A stretch of DNA of 36,568 nucleotides from an uncultured Alphaproteobacteria bacterium (GTDB taxonomy: Bacteria; Pseudomonadota; Alphaproteobacteria; RF32; CAG-239). Below the pieces are notes generated by a model that worked only from the letters and a program-made list of their open reading frames with translations, was not told where the DNA came from and did not search any database. This document shows, piece by piece, positions 1 through 9,603 of this stretch. Position 1 is the stretch's first letter. Every line of letters begins with the position of its first letter. The DNA lies in NCBI GenBank assembly GCA_944393665.1, contig CALYAX010000016.1, positions 1-36,568 of the forward strand. The letters run 5' to 3'. The position numbers were made by a program, and so were the translations under genes.

Positions 1-540
1 TTCGTACAGCAGGCCGAAGTGGCGATACAGCTCCCGTTACAGGTCTTCTGGCCCATCTCCTCACAGCTTTTGGCAACGCAGGAACCGGAAGAACATTTCT
101 TGCCGCTGCCGCAGTCACTGTCCGTGCAGCAGGCCGAAGAAGCAATACAGCTTCCGTTACAAGTCTTCTGACCTTTTTCTTCACAGGTCTGGGAAACGCA
201 GACATTGTCAAAACATTTTAAACCGCTGGCACAGTCCCCGTTCACACAGCAGGCTGTTTTGCCAATGCATTTGCCGTTACAGGTCTTCTGACCCATCTCC
301 TCACAGGTTTTGGCCACGCAGGAACCGGAAGAACATTTCTTACCGCTGCCGCAGTCATTGTTCGTACAGCAGGCCGAAGTGGCGATACAGCTCCCGTTAC
401 AGGTCTTCTGGCCCATCTCCTCACAGCTTTTGGCAACACAGGAGCCCGAAGAGCATTTCTTGCCGCTGCCGCAGTCACTGTCTGAACAGCAGGCACTAAC
501 GGCTATACAACCGCTTCCGCAAGTTTTAAGACCGCGTTCT
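1..540. repeat. Tandem 120-bp coding repeats with a 360-bp higher-order period
   Basis: Successive 120-bp units encode the 40-residue, eight-cysteine repeat of the minus-strand gene covering 1-974. Bases 1-77 are identical to 361-437, while the neighbouring units are more diverged, so copies three units apart are the most alike. That suggests recent duplication or gene conversion of a three-unit block. The array continues beyond the left edge. Confidence 0.85.
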
Positions 541-974
541 TCACAGGTTTTGGGCTGACAGGCATTATACTTGCCGTCACAAACCGAACCGGAAGGTTTC
601 CTGTCTCCGAAACAATTGGAAGACGTATATTTATAACTGTCGGGACAAACACATTCCATAGGGCAGAAGAGATCTCCGGCAGCCCGGACTTCTACACCAC
701 CCAGAATACGGGGAGAAGAACATTTCGGAGAATATTTCTCGCAGCCGAGCGGAATATCCCCGCCGCCTGAAGGAGCGGTGTCGGACCGAGAACCCCAACC
801 GGCCTGCCAATCGGGGAGGAACCAGGTTCGTGCCATCTTAAAGGAAGCCGAAGAAACTGAGAGTTCCGGAGCAGTTAAGGCGGTGTGATGTGTGTGTGCG
901 TTATCAAGAGGGGACCCGAGAGCAGGACGAATTCCTGCCAAGAAAAAAGCAAAAGCGAAAAAGACTGTCCTCAT
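1..974 (-). CDS. Secreted cysteine-rich tandem-repeat protein (C-terminus cut by window edge)
   Basis: Open on the minus strand from an ATG at 974 to the window edge, 324 codons visible. A second in-frame ATG at 980 lies too close to the GGAG ribosome site; the one at 974 has 7 nt spacing. Residues 1-20 (MRTVFFAFAFFLAGIRPALG) look like a signal peptide. Residues about 50-75 carry WFLPDW...SRSDTAPSGGGDI, nearly the same module as the N-terminus of the next minus-strand gene (1110-3212). From about residue 140 on there are 40-residue repeats with eight cysteines each, of the type C-EEMGQKTC-NGSC-...-ACC-...-DC-GSGKKC-SSGSC. The pattern recalls small disulfide-core modules (Dickkopf/WAP-like), but that is only a spacing resemblance. 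Likely an exported surface or secreted protein; function unknown. No membrane anchor is visible, but the C-terminus is missing. Confidence 0.85.
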   Translation of the reverse strand, partial: MRTVFFAFAFFLAGIRPALGSPLDNAHTHHTALTAPELSVSSASFKMARTWFLPDWQAGWGSRSDTAPSGGGDIPLGCEKYSPKCSSPRILGGVEVRAAGDLFCPMECVCPDSYKYTSSNCFGDRKPSGSVCDGKYNACQPKTCEERGLKTCGSGCIAVSACCSDSDCGSGKKCSSGSCVAKSCEEMGQKTCNGSCIATSACCTNNDCGSGKKCSSGSCVAKTCEEMGQKTCNGKCIGKTACCVNGDCASGLKCFDNVCVSQTCEEKGQKTCNGSCIASSACCTDSDCGSGKKCSSGSCVAKSCEEMGQKTCNGSCIATSACCT

Positions 975-1059
975 GACCATTCTCCAATAATTGCTGTTCC
1001 GGAACTATTTCCATTATATATCAATTATTAAAAATAATCAATGATTAATTTATCCGGCT

Positions 1060-1097
1060 GGACACAAAAAACTCCCCGGATAAATCCACCGGGGAGT
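1060..1097 (-). terminator. Rho-independent terminator of the 1110-3212 gene
   Basis: A 9-bp GC-rich stem (ACTCCCCGG at 1071-1079, its complement at 1089-1097) with an 8-9 nt loop. On the minus strand it is followed by a T-run (1065-1070). It lies just past the stop codon at 1110. Confidence 0.85.
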
Positions 1098-1109
1098 ATT
1101 TCGGAAACG

Positions 1110-3212
1110 TTACTGTTTTATGTAAGGTGAAAAAGCATTTCTGGTATAATCGCCAGGTCTGTCTATCACAATATATTGGCCGGATGAAAGCGGCACCGAT
1201 CCGAACGTAGATGTTTCTTGAGCATAACTAAAGAAATAAAAAGTCGTATCGTTATTCACCGTCAGCCGTTGCAGCTCTGTCTTCCCGTCTGTTTCCCCAT
1301 GAAAATCAACATCTGCTAGAATGAGGTTGCCAAACGCCGTCATGCCTGTTGGAGCGTCAAACTTAACCCTTCCCTGTCCATAGGTTGGAGCAGAATAGCT
1401 GTTATCGAAAATAAGATCATTAAACTGAACCCGGGTAAAAGCATATCCGCCGGCATTTCGAACGACCGTCTGAGCATAATTCTGGAAAATAACTTGGTTA
1501 AAGACAGCATTGATTCCCACAACATCCATAATAGCCTGTCCACCGAATTCTGCTTTCTCGTTGACCGTAAACATGATTCTGCCAACCCGGACAATATCGC
1601 CGAAACCCTCCAGCTGAAAGCCCATATCGGTTGACATAAAGACCACGGCTCCGGAGTTGGTAACCGAAATTTCCTCTAAGGTAATTGCCGTTCTGGCAGG
1701 ATCAATCTCAAATACCAGCGCGCCGCCGTTAGATGCGGTAAATTTACCACTTACTTCAGATGTTTGTGAAAAATTTGCCTGTAAAGGTATGCCATAAAAA
1801 GCATCAGCTCCGACATAAGTAAAGGTCGGGCTTTCAATTTCGGAATGATCAAAATAAAAGCTGGCATTTCCTTGGGTTACAAAGCTGTTGTCAATCATTC
1901 TCAGATAATTCAAATGCAATTCTGCAGAAGCTGAACCGGCGGGGATGTTCAGAGAACCGGTTACCCTCGGTTTGGAAAGTCCTGCACAGGCCTCGGTATC
2001 AGCATATTCAGCGGCACTGGTTAATTTGGCGTAAGTGGCCTGATTAAATTTAATCGTTCCCAAATCAATATCCTTGTCAACCAGTACAATTGTTTGCACG
2101 CCGGAACTAAAAGTATCACCGTTAATGGAACATTTGTTTGTACAAACCGAGCGGATGTAATTTTCGCAGGCCAGGGTTGATTTGCCGCAGGTTCCGTTTA
2201 TACAAGCCTGTCCGTTCGGGCAGCCGCCGCAGCACTCGGTTTGGGCAATACAACTGCTGCCGCAGGTCTTAAGACCGCGTTGTTCGCAGGTTTGGCAGGT
2301 ATAGCACTGAGAGTCTCCCGCAAAATATGAGTTGGCAACCGGCGTTGTCGGTGCGGCACAGCTGGTGCTTCCTGCAGCGCAGGTTTTCGCCGTACATTTT
2401 CCGCAGGTCGTGTTACCGCTTTTGACACCGGTAGAAAACGACCAGCCGGCGGGATGACTTTTGCCGTTGCAGTTTTCAAGCCCGGCCGTATACCCTGAAT
2501 CGCAGGGTTTGGCGGTGCATTTGCCGCAGACTTGGTCTCCGGAATAACCGTTTGAACCATAAGTCCAGCTGGAGGTGTTGCTGCATTGTGAAATTCCTGC
2601 CGTATATCCGGCGGCACAGCTTTTGGCCGTGCACTTGCCGCAGATGCTGTCTCCGGCATAACCGTTAGAGGCATAAGTCCAGCCGGCCGGAAAAGATTTG
2701 CTGTTACAATTGGCCAGCCCGGCGGTATAACCTGAAGGACAGGACTTGGCCACGCAGCGGGCACAGTCCTGAGAACCTGCCTTTCCGTTCACCTCGCGGT
2801 TATAACCCTGGCTGCAGGTCTTGCCCGCCACATAACCAGATGGACAGGTGTCTGCATCGCAGCGCGGATAGTAATTAACGCCCCCGGCGGAACAGACTTC
2901 GCCCGCCAGATGGGAGCCGCTGGAGCAGCTGGTCTTATAAGTATTGGGGCATTTGCAGCGGTAACAGGTCGTTTTGCCAAAAGTATATTCGGCATCAGGC
3001 ACCATCGGAGCCACACAAGCTGAAACTAAGCCGTAAACCGTTTGACAGTCCACTTTGCCGATATCACCGCCTCCGGAAGGAGCGCTGTCTGAGCGGCTGG
3101 AATAGTTGTTGTTCTGATAATCAGGCAAGAAATATAATTTAGCCCTGGCTTCTGCTGCGGCTAAAAATGATGCCAGCATAACGCATAGCACCAAAGAACG
3201 AGAGTTGTTCAT
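1110..3212 (-). CDS. Secreted protein: cysteine-rich repeats plus C-terminal beta-rich region
   Basis: 700 residues from an ATG at 3212 that has an AGAGGTGG ribosome site about 6 nt upstream; an ATG at 3242 in frame would add ten residues before an otherwise standard signal peptide (MNNSRSLVLCVMLASFLAAAEARA). After it comes LYFLPDYQ...SRSDSAPSGGGDIG, a module shared with the neighbouring cysteine-rich gene. Residues about 40-345 are cysteine-rich; three or four units of roughly 35-40 residues read SC-xxGYTAGL-xxC...GWTY...GYxGD-xxCGKCTAK. The last 350 residues have few cysteines and many alternating hydrophobic and polar residues with Asn/Ser turns, as in a right-handed beta-helix or adhesin passenger; this is an inference from composition. 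No autotransporter barrel or anchor motif is evident. Probably a cell-surface or secreted protein of a lineage-specific family; role unknown. Confidence 0.85.
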   Translation of the reverse strand: MNNSRSLVLCVMLASFLAAAEARAKLYFLPDYQNNNYSSRSDSAPSGGGDIGKVDCQTVYGLVSACVAPMVPDAEYTFGKTTCYRCKCPNTYKTSCSSGSHLAGEVCSAGGVNYYPRCDADTCPSGYVAGKTCSQGYNREVNGKAGSQDCARCVAKSCPSGYTAGLANCNSKSFPAGWTYASNGYAGDSICGKCTAKSCAAGYTAGISQCSNTSSWTYGSNGYSGDQVCGKCTAKPCDSGYTAGLENCNGKSHPAGWSFSTGVKSGNTTCGKCTAKTCAAGSTSCAAPTTPVANSYFAGDSQCYTCQTCEQRGLKTCGSSCIAQTECCGGCPNGQACINGTCGKSTLACENYIRSVCTNKCSINGDTFSSGVQTIVLVDKDIDLGTIKFNQATYAKLTSAAEYADTEACAGLSKPRVTGSLNIPAGSASAELHLNYLRMIDNSFVTQGNASFYFDHSEIESPTFTYVGADAFYGIPLQANFSQTSEVSGKFTASNGGALVFEIDPARTAITLEEISVTNSGAVVFMSTDMGFQLEGFGDIVRVGRIMFTVNEKAEFGGQAIMDVVGINAVFNQVIFQNYAQTVVRNAGGYAFTRVQFNDLIFDNSYSAPTYGQGRVKFDAPTGMTAFGNLILADVDFHGETDGKTELQRLTVNNDTTFYFFSYAQETSTFGSVPLSSGQYIVIDRPGDYTRNAFSPYIKQ

Positions 3213-3428
3213 TGCACCACCTCTTGATAAAGACATACACACACATTCAATTATACATCAAATGGTATAAACTGCAAGGACAAATCGGCTGACAAATTTT
3301 CGGTCAAAATTCATAAATTTGTAACATTTGTTTTTTAGACGTTTTTTAACTTTTTTTGCTTAGTATTATCTATAATTATATGGTCTGAAATTGTTATCGA
3401 TAAAATAGTCAAACTTGACAAAAAACTA

Positions 3429-3457
3429 TTGAAATTGACTCTAAAATGTTGTATAGT
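3429..3457 (+). promoter_or_regulatory. Probable sigma-70-type promoter of the giant gene
   Basis: TTGAAA (3429-3434), 17 nt, TATAGT (3452-3457). Transcription would begin near 3464, leaving a leader of about 38 nt before the ATG at 3502. The 289-bp divergent gap from 3213 to 3501 is very AT-rich and holds nothing else I can name. Confidence 0.6.
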
Positions 3458-3501
3458 CATAGCAATTGAAAGATTTAACTGTATCTCAAGGAGATTTTCT
3501 T

Positions 3502-6500
3502 ATGCCTGCGACAATGACTCTTGATTATGCTAAAAGCCTGTGTACCCCGGCTTTGCTGCGCGACCTTCCCATGACGCAAATTGCGGAAATCCGCCAGGTT
3601 TTGCTTGCTAATAATGCGTTGACGGAGTTGCAGGAACTTTTTAGTTTTACCGATCCGTGGCTGAATAAAACCGACATCGATCCGCGGAACTTAGAACCGT
3701 TGCGCAGTATCTATGAAAATAATCCGGCACAAATTAATCAGCTTGACCGCCGCGGCGCCTCTCTGCTGGCAGACAGCGAGCGGAACGGTTTTCTCAGCCA
3801 TTATGCCTCGGGTACAAGCGATACCTATGTCGGGACTGCTTCTTTGGCATCCCTGGCGCAGGATATTGCTCTTTTGCAATATGATGCAGATCATAATCCT
3901 GCTCACAGCAAAGTTGCGGAACTGGCTGACCTTAAAAGCAGAACAGCTGCCCGCCTGAATTTGAATGCTCCTTTGGAGACCTATGCCGATCTGGAAGCTG
4001 CGGAGTATCTGGTTAATAATGCCGGGCTGGATACCGTTGGTCTGGTTGTTAAGGCTAAAGATCTGGATGTTCAGGCCACGGTTCTTGATACGGAAAATGG
4101 CCTGCCTGATTTCAATACCGCCGGCATGGTTGATCTGGTTAATAAAAACTCGGTCGCTTTGAACCGCAGCTTTAATAATATCACGCCGAATGATGTTCTG
4201 ACAATTGATCCTGACCTGAAAGTGTTGTGGGATAATGTCGAGGTCGCCAAAGATACGATGCAGGCCGGTTTGCCCGACAAAACCAAAGACGAATATCTGG
4301 ACAGCTTGTTCCAGGCAGCCCAGGTTGAAGTTTATCGTGAAAATATCGCTAATGATAAATTTAGTGTTTTGCCTGTTGACGCACAGCGCGAATATGTTCT
4401 TGGCGCCGTAAAGAATCAGCTTATCTCTGATATCATTGTCGCCCGCGCGGCTTCCGGATTTGATGACACCATTCGTGAAAAATTGGGAATTGCCCGGCCG
4501 AATGATGCCCAGAAAATTGCCGGTTCTCCGGAGCAGGCGGAATATAACCGCTTGGTTTTGGAGCAGATTAAGAATAAACTGGGAAATGAAACTTCAGCGA
4601 CGGCCCTGCTGAATGATCTGACGAATTATCTTAATGATCCGCTGGTAGCGGCTGACGATAAAAAAGTTAAAATCAAGCCCTGTATGTTGTTGGCAAATCA
4701 TGCTGATAAAGATGTTGATCTGGAGGTTTTCACCCGCCGTCTGAATCAGAAATTGATTGATCATGATAAAGCCGCCAAATCTAAAAAATACCGCCATACC
4801 GTCGTCCGGCTGGCCAACCGCCTGCATAGCCGTGTCGAGGAAAAAGGCCGCAAAATCTTTGGCGAAAAGGCTTATGCCCTGGCAGTCAATATGCGCCGCT
4901 ATATTAACAATCATCCCGGAAAAGCCTGGGAGCTGGCGGCAAACCTCGGCATAGCCGGCGGTTCGATAGCCATGACTTTGGGCTGGGTTTCCAATCCGGC
5001 AGCTTATGCCATCGGCGGTGCCATGGTGACCCACTATTTTTTCAAAAGCTACCTCTATCCCACTTTAGATCAGATGAAACGTCTGTCAGCTACCAGTGAG
5101 GAATACGCTAATGCCAACTTGATGAAAAAGTGGAAAATGGCCCGTGCGGCGGCGAAAAAAGCTGATAAATATCATAATTTTGGCCGAAATGCCGCAGCAA
5201 TGTCTATTGTAACCGGTGTTGCCGGCGGTCTTTTTGCCGGACCTCTCGGCGCCCGTGCCGGTGTTTCCTTTATGACGGCCGGAGCCAATATGTGGCGTAC
5301 CTGGCGCGAGGCCAATCAGGCTAAAATTATGTATAAACGTACCGGCGATCCCAAATATCTGGCCCAGCTGAACGGCGCGTTTGATGATAAAATTGCCAAC
5401 TCCAGAGGCTTGAAAAAGCTGGGCTGGAAAGTCTGGAATTTTGCAACCTCCAAAAAAGGCCAGAAAGTTGTTGCCACCGGCGGCTTCCTTGGGGCATCTT
5501 TCGGCGCGGCCATGCGTCTGGCCAATGCCAACACTGTTACCGAGCTTGCCTCCCATGGACAACCGGTAAATCAGACCGGCTTAACCGCTGACGGATCGCA
5601 CAATCTGTCAACACAGCAGATTGCCGCTTCTGAATACACCCGTGTTCAAACGAGGGTAGATACAACGAAAGTTAATCAGGAAATGATGACAGTATCTCCC
5701 AAATCGATGGCAGATACAACCGTAATTAACCAGGAAACAACAATGACTGGTTTGGTCATTCCTAAGGATGCCTCTCTGGAACAGTTGCAAAAGCTGAATA
5801 AGATTGATGAACAGCGTGGTCTGGATTTCCAGGCCGCTTTGGATAAAGATGTCAATACTCAGGCCAAAATGCTGCCGAGTTTCCGTAATCTGCAGGACAA
5901 ATTGAATTACGTCAACGACTATGACAGCAAACATCTTTCAACGCCTGCCGGTGATCCTCTGCGCGATGTTCTGGAAAAAGACATGCAGGAGCAGTTGAAG
6001 CTGCTGGCTGATGACCCTGTTTTCAAACAGCTTAAAGCCTCTTTGCCGCAAGAGGATCAGGAAATTGTTGATGCCCTCATCAAATCCGGCAACTACCGTG
6101 GGGTATCACAGTTTATTGAAAGCGGCAAATTCCAGTCACATGAGGATTATCTCCGTAATATGATGAAGGAGGCTTATGAAAGCGGCCTTGGCCAGCTTAA
6201 AGAAGGCGGCCATGAGATAACAGAAAATTATCAGGCTGATTCTGCATATATTAATGCCAAATTTGAGGAACTTCTTGCTGATAAAGATACTGCCAAAATT
6301 ATTTCAGGGCTTGATGAGAAAGGGCGTAATGAATTTGCAGATGCTCTTCTGACCAAAGATCCCGAAAAAATTAATGTTTTTCTGCAAAAATATCAGGCAG
6401 GTGTGCGTTTGGATGCTGAAGGCAATGTTCTTAACAGTGTTCCGCACAGTTCAGCCAATGAAATTTTGTACGGGGACGGTCATCGTTCCGGTGATGCTGA

Positions 6501-8382
6501 GTTTATGAAAACTTATACCACCCGGACGGATGCTGCCTATACCAGAATGCTTGACCGTCAGGCTGTCCACAGCAATTATAATGACCATTTCACCATCAAC
6601 GGCGAGCACCGGATAGTTACCTCGGCAGAATATCTGAAAGATGCCCAGGACCGGGTTGCCGAAGACTTTATCAAAGGCAAGCCGGAAGGAATGACGGTTA
6701 AGGACTATGTGGTTCACCGCCATATGCTGCGCGAATATATCCATGTTGATACCGAGCGTGACCTGAACGGCGAGTTAAGCCGGATCGGCGTTACCCGCGA
6801 GCAGTGGGCTTCCTTCATGAAAGGTGAATATACGGCGGAAATTTCCGATAAGATCTTTAAATCCAAACTCGGCGGTCATGCCGGCCGGGTTCTGATTGAT
6901 AAGGAAGTTATCTGCGGGGAGCAGCTGAATGCCGAACAGGTCAAAATTGTTCACCGCGCCTTGTCGCTGAACAACCATGATCCCAAGAGTGTCTTTTCAG
7001 CCGGCCGGGCTTTGTATGTTGAGGCTTACGGGGTTCCTTCCGTTGCCAATAACAATTACAGCCTGCAGACTCACTGGCACTATGAACTGGACTGCGACGG
7101 CAAAGGCAAATGGGTTCAGCATATTGTCGGGTCTGAAAAGAAAACCGTTAAAGTGCCCGGTCTTATGAAAATGCAGGAAATCCCAGATGGTCCGGTCGAC
7201 GTTGATGAAAACTTGGAAATCAATGATGACATCGAGTTCAAACCGTCATTTACCGAACCGAAAACCGAAGCCAGCGGTTATGTCATTAACCGTATTACCG
7301 GAAAAGGCGGCAGTTTTGATATGATGGAAAAACCTGAGCATCCGGCTTATATCACTTTTGACAAAGAGGGAAGCGATCGTCTTGTCACAGGCAACGAACC
7401 TCTTCCGCTGGAAAAGCTCAACCAGGGGAAAACGCCCGAGCTGGTAAAAGAGGCAGCTGCCAGAAACAGCGGTATCAAGATGAATAAAAGCTTTGATCTG
7501 GATAGTCAGAAATTGTATCTCTGGCGTAATGTTGATGGTAAATGGGTCAGCCGGAAAATATCATCGGATGACATTATCCTGAATAAAGGAGGACAGGCAG
7601 TTCTTGCTGAACCGGTAACTTACTCCAAAGAGCAAATTCAGGAGGCGATTAACAAAATTGCCGAAAAAGCAAAAATTACGCTGGAGCCGGATAAAGTGGT
7701 CGCAACAGGCAATGGTGGTTATGCGATGATTACCGATAAAGGTTTGGTAGAAGCCATGCCGGTTAAGGAAAATACTTTGACAATAAAGATAACTGGTCTC
7801 GACAATAAACCGACCAATCTGTCTCAGGAACAGCAGCAGGCAATTTTTGAGAAAATGCAGCAGCAGATCCAGGAAGGACAGAACAGCTCGGAGGGTCAGA
7901 ACTTAAATTCTGCAGAACAAACCGGAAAGACGGAAAATCTGTCCGGTGGTAACGGAGATGTTTCCAAGCAAATCGCCGCTTTGGAAAGAACTGGGAATGT
8001 CAAGTTGAATGAAATCGAGATACAAGTCAATCCCGACAATTTTCTGGAGCGCGGAATGCGTACTGTCACCAAAGAAGGTTTCTTCAACGAAATCCGCAAT
8101 ACCAATACCGGAGAAGTTATCCGTGTCGAAGGTGTTGATATTAACGGAAACCCAATCCCGAAAGAGGTCTTGATGTCGGATCAGGCGCCGGAAAGCTATA
8201 AAAAATTCCACCATCTGATGGAGCTTCGGGAGAAAAAACGCTTGGGCACCAACTTTAAGGGCGGATATGTCGAAACCTCCAAAGGAGACGGCATTGCTGC
8301 AAATGTCACAGATCGCCGGATTGGGCAGCAAGTTAATCCGGTTATCGGCCAGGCATTGGGAAATGCTAAAAATCGTGCCTGA
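3502..8382 (+). CDS. Very large uncharacterised protein (about 1626 aa)
   Basis: I do not recognise this protein. The start is the ATG at 3502, with AAGGAG 8 nt upstream; the frame is open further up only through a TTG at 3466, close to the predicted transcription start. There is no signal peptide. Residues 1-470 are mostly charged and probably helical. Three Gly/Ala-rich hydrophobic stretches follow at about 475-520 (LGIAGGSIAMTLGW...), 564-596 (IVTGVAGGLFAGPLG...) and 656-676 (VVATGGFLGASFGAAM); they resemble glycine-zipper or channel-like segments. The remaining 950 residues are hydrophilic, with a Gln/Ser-rich stretch near 1455-1500 before a C-terminal domain. It is monocistronic, with its own promoter and a strong terminator. 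Size, a cytosolic start and central amphipathic membrane-like helices are compatible with a secreted effector or toxin, but no catalytic motif supports that. Codon use resembles its neighbours. Confidence 0.9.
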   Translation: MPATMTLDYAKSLCTPALLRDLPMTQIAEIRQVLLANNALTELQELFSFTDPWLNKTDIDPRNLEPLRSIYENNPAQINQLDRRGASLLADSERNGFLSHYASGTSDTYVGTASLASLAQDIALLQYDADHNPAHSKVAELADLKSRTAARLNLNAPLETYADLEAAEYLVNNAGLDTVGLVVKAKDLDVQATVLDTENGLPDFNTAGMVDLVNKNSVALNRSFNNITPNDVLTIDPDLKVLWDNVEVAKDTMQAGLPDKTKDEYLDSLFQAAQVEVYRENIANDKFSVLPVDAQREYVLGAVKNQLISDIIVARAASGFDDTIREKLGIARPNDAQKIAGSPEQAEYNRLVLEQIKNKLGNETSATALLNDLTNYLNDPLVAADDKKVKIKPCMLLANHADKDVDLEVFTRRLNQKLIDHDKAAKSKKYRHTVVRLANRLHSRVEEKGRKIFGEKAYALAVNMRRYINNHPGKAWELAANLGIAGGSIAMTLGWVSNPAAYAIGGAMVTHYFFKSYLYPTLDQMKRLSATSEEYANANLMKKWKMARAAAKKADKYHNFGRNAAAMSIVTGVAGGLFAGPLGARAGVSFMTAGANMWRTWREANQAKIMYKRTGDPKYLAQLNGAFDDKIANSRGLKKLGWKVWNFATSKKGQKVVATGGFLGASFGAAMRLANANTVTELASHGQPVNQTGLTADGSHNLSTQQIAASEYTRVQTRVDTTKVNQEMMTVSPKSMADTTVINQETTMTGLVIPKDASLEQLQKLNKIDEQRGLDFQAALDKDVNTQAKMLPSFRNLQDKLNYVNDYDSKHLSTPAGDPLRDVLEKDMQEQLKLLADDPVFKQLKASLPQEDQEIVDALIKSGNYRGVSQFIESGKFQSHEDYLRNMMKEAYESGLGQLKEGGHEITENYQADSAYINAKFEELLADKDTAKIISGLDEKGRNEFADALLTKDPEKINVFLQKYQAGVRLDAEGNVLNSVPHSSANEILYGDGHRSGDAEFMKTYTTRTDAAYTRMLDRQAVHSNYNDHFTINGEHRIVTSAEYLKDAQDRVAEDFIKGKPEGMTVKDYVVHRHMLREYIHVDTERDLNGELSRIGVTREQWASFMKGEYTAEISDKIFKSKLGGHAGRVLIDKEVICGEQLNAEQVKIVHRALSLNNHDPKSVFSAGRALYVEAYGVPSVANNNYSLQTHWHYELDCDGKGKWVQHIVGSEKKTVKVPGLMKMQEIPDGPVDVDENLEINDDIEFKPSFTEPKTEASGYVINRITGKGGSFDMMEKPEHPAYITFDKEGSDRLVTGNEPLPLEKLNQGKTPELVKEAAARNSGIKMNKSFDLDSQKLYLWRNVDGKWVSRKISSDDIILNKGGQAVLAEPVTYSKEQIQEAINKIAEKAKITLEPDKVVATGNGGYAMITDKGLVEAMPVKENTLTIKITGLDNKPTNLSQEQQQAIFEKMQQQIQEGQNSSEGQNLNSAEQTGKTENLSGGNGDVSKQIAALERTGNVKLNEIEIQVNPDNFLERGMRTVTKEGFFNEIRNTNTGEVIRVEGVDINGNPIPKEVLMSDQAPESYKKFHHLMELREKKRLGTNFKGGYVETSKGDGIAANVTDRRIGQQVNPVIGQALGNAKNRA

Positions 8383-8393
8383 TAATAAAACCA

Positions 8394-8426
8394 AAAAAAC
8401 AGCCGGATTTTTCCGGCTGTTTTTTT
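8394..8426. terminator. Bidirectional terminator between the giant gene and alr
   Basis: Stem AACAGCCGG with its complement around a short T-rich loop, flanked by A-run and T-run, so it can stop transcription from both directions. It sits between the convergent stop codons at 8382 and 8445. Confidence 0.9.
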
Positions 8427-8444
8427 GCTATCCTCAAGGAGGTT

Positions 8445-9539
8445 TTATTCTTCGGTATAACGGCGGATAAAACGGGTATTTTTACCGAGCCGTGACATAA
8501 TTTCATAAGAGATGGTCCCCGCATCGCGGCCCATATCGTCCAGAGTATAAAAACTGTCGCATAAATAAGCCGTGTCACCGCTTTGCAGCCCCTCAATGCC
8601 GGTCACGTCGCAGATAATATTGTCCATAGAAATACGCCCGATCATTCTGGCTTCGTGCAACTGGCCGCCGACCTTAAAAAAGACTTTTCCGACATTGGAC
8701 AGCGACCGCGGAATTCCGTCGCCGTAGCCGATGGAAATAATGCAGATTTTGCGGCGGCTGTTTGCCCGGTAAGTTGCCGAGTAGCCCACAAACTCGCCTT
8801 CCGGCAGGTCTTCAACCTGCAGGACCGGGGCCGTGACCCGGACGACATTTTGCATTTGGTTTTCACGGTAAGGCGCCGTATTGATGCCATACATGGCCGC
8901 GCCCAGGCGTACCACATCCTGTAAAAAGTCTCCGCCCAGAAAAACGCCGTCAGAAGCCGATAATGAGGCGGGAAGCCTGGGAAAATACTGCTCTTTTAAA
9001 CGTTTGAAGTTGTTTAACTGGTGTTCGTTCATAAAATGGTCTTTTTCATCAGCACAGGCCAGGTGGGACATGACCATCATAAATTCGTTACGGTCGGAGT
9101 CGCTCAGGCGCTCCAGTTCGTTTTCGCGAAAACCCAGACGGTTAAGCCCGGTTTCAATATGGATAACCGGTTTGCGCCCGTTAAGGCGGTGTTGTTTATA
9201 ATAGTCAAACATTGACGGGTTGCTGATGACCGGAATGAGGTTGGGAACCCGTTCAAAAACCTCACGGCTGTCCTCGCCATAGCCCTGGAGCACAAAGATC
9301 TTTGCTTCCGGGGCAACAGAAGCCACTTTTTCCCCCTCAACGGCATGCGCCACAAAAAAATTGCGACAGCCGCCTTTTGTGTACAAAAGACCAGCGACTT
9401 TAACTGCTCCCAGCCCGTAGGCATCGTCTTTCACCACGCCGGCGCTGGCCGCTTTGGGCGCCAGTTTTTGCAGCATCTTGAAGTTATTCAGCAAATTGGT
9501 TAAATTTATTTCTAAAATTGGTCTTGTCAAAATCATCAT
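8445..9539 (-). CDS. alr: Alanine racemase
   Basis: PLP-dependent enzyme that interconverts L- and D-alanine for peptidoglycan. About 364 residues, normal for the family. The PLP-binding lysine lies in GVVKDDAYGLGA (K37); most family members have KANAYGHG here, so the residues after the lysine are unusual, but the Lys and Tyr are kept. The second catalytic tyrosine is in SIGYGDGIPRSL, and RLGAAMYGINTAP and MIGRISMDN are family motifs. ATGs at 9539 and 9536 both have the AGGTGA ribosome site at workable spacing; a GTG at 9545 overlaps that site and is less likely. It is convergent with the large gene and divergent from tatD. Function is confident from the motifs. Confidence 0.95.
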   Translation of the reverse strand: MMILTRPILEINLTNLLNNFKMLQKLAPKAASAGVVKDDAYGLGAVKVAGLLYTKGGCRNFFVAHAVEGEKVASVAPEAKIFVLQGYGEDSREVFERVPNLIPVISNPSMFDYYKQHRLNGRKPVIHIETGLNRLGFRENELERLSDSDRNEFMMVMSHLACADEKDHFMNEHQLNNFKRLKEQYFPRLPASLSASDGVFLGGDFLQDVVRLGAAMYGINTAPYRENQMQNVVRVTAPVLQVEDLPEGEFVGYSATYRANSRRKICIISIGYGDGIPRSLSNVGKVFFKVGGQLHEARMIGRISMDNIICDVTGIEGLQSGDTAYLCDSFYTLDDMGRDAGTISYEIMSRLGKNTRFIRRYTEE

Positions 9540-9603
9540 CGTCACCTAAAATTTACACAAATCCTGCCGGGCAGAAAATCCCGGCTGCCTGAAAGCTGTT
9601 TTG

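Noticed and set aside
1..540. Regular direct repeats that might be a CRISPR array
   Set aside because: The period is 120 bp with no unique spacers, and the repeats are in frame in an open reading frame with conserved cysteines.
3415..3447. TTGACA at 3415 as the -35 box of the giant gene
   Set aside because: The nearest -10-like hexamer, TAAAAT at 3442, lies 21 nt away; TTGAAA-N17-TATAGT fits better.
4594..5034. Minus-strand open frames inside the giant gene
   Set aside because: They lie opposite a continuous 1626-codon frame with a good start and terminator, and none has a ribosome site or recognisable protein.
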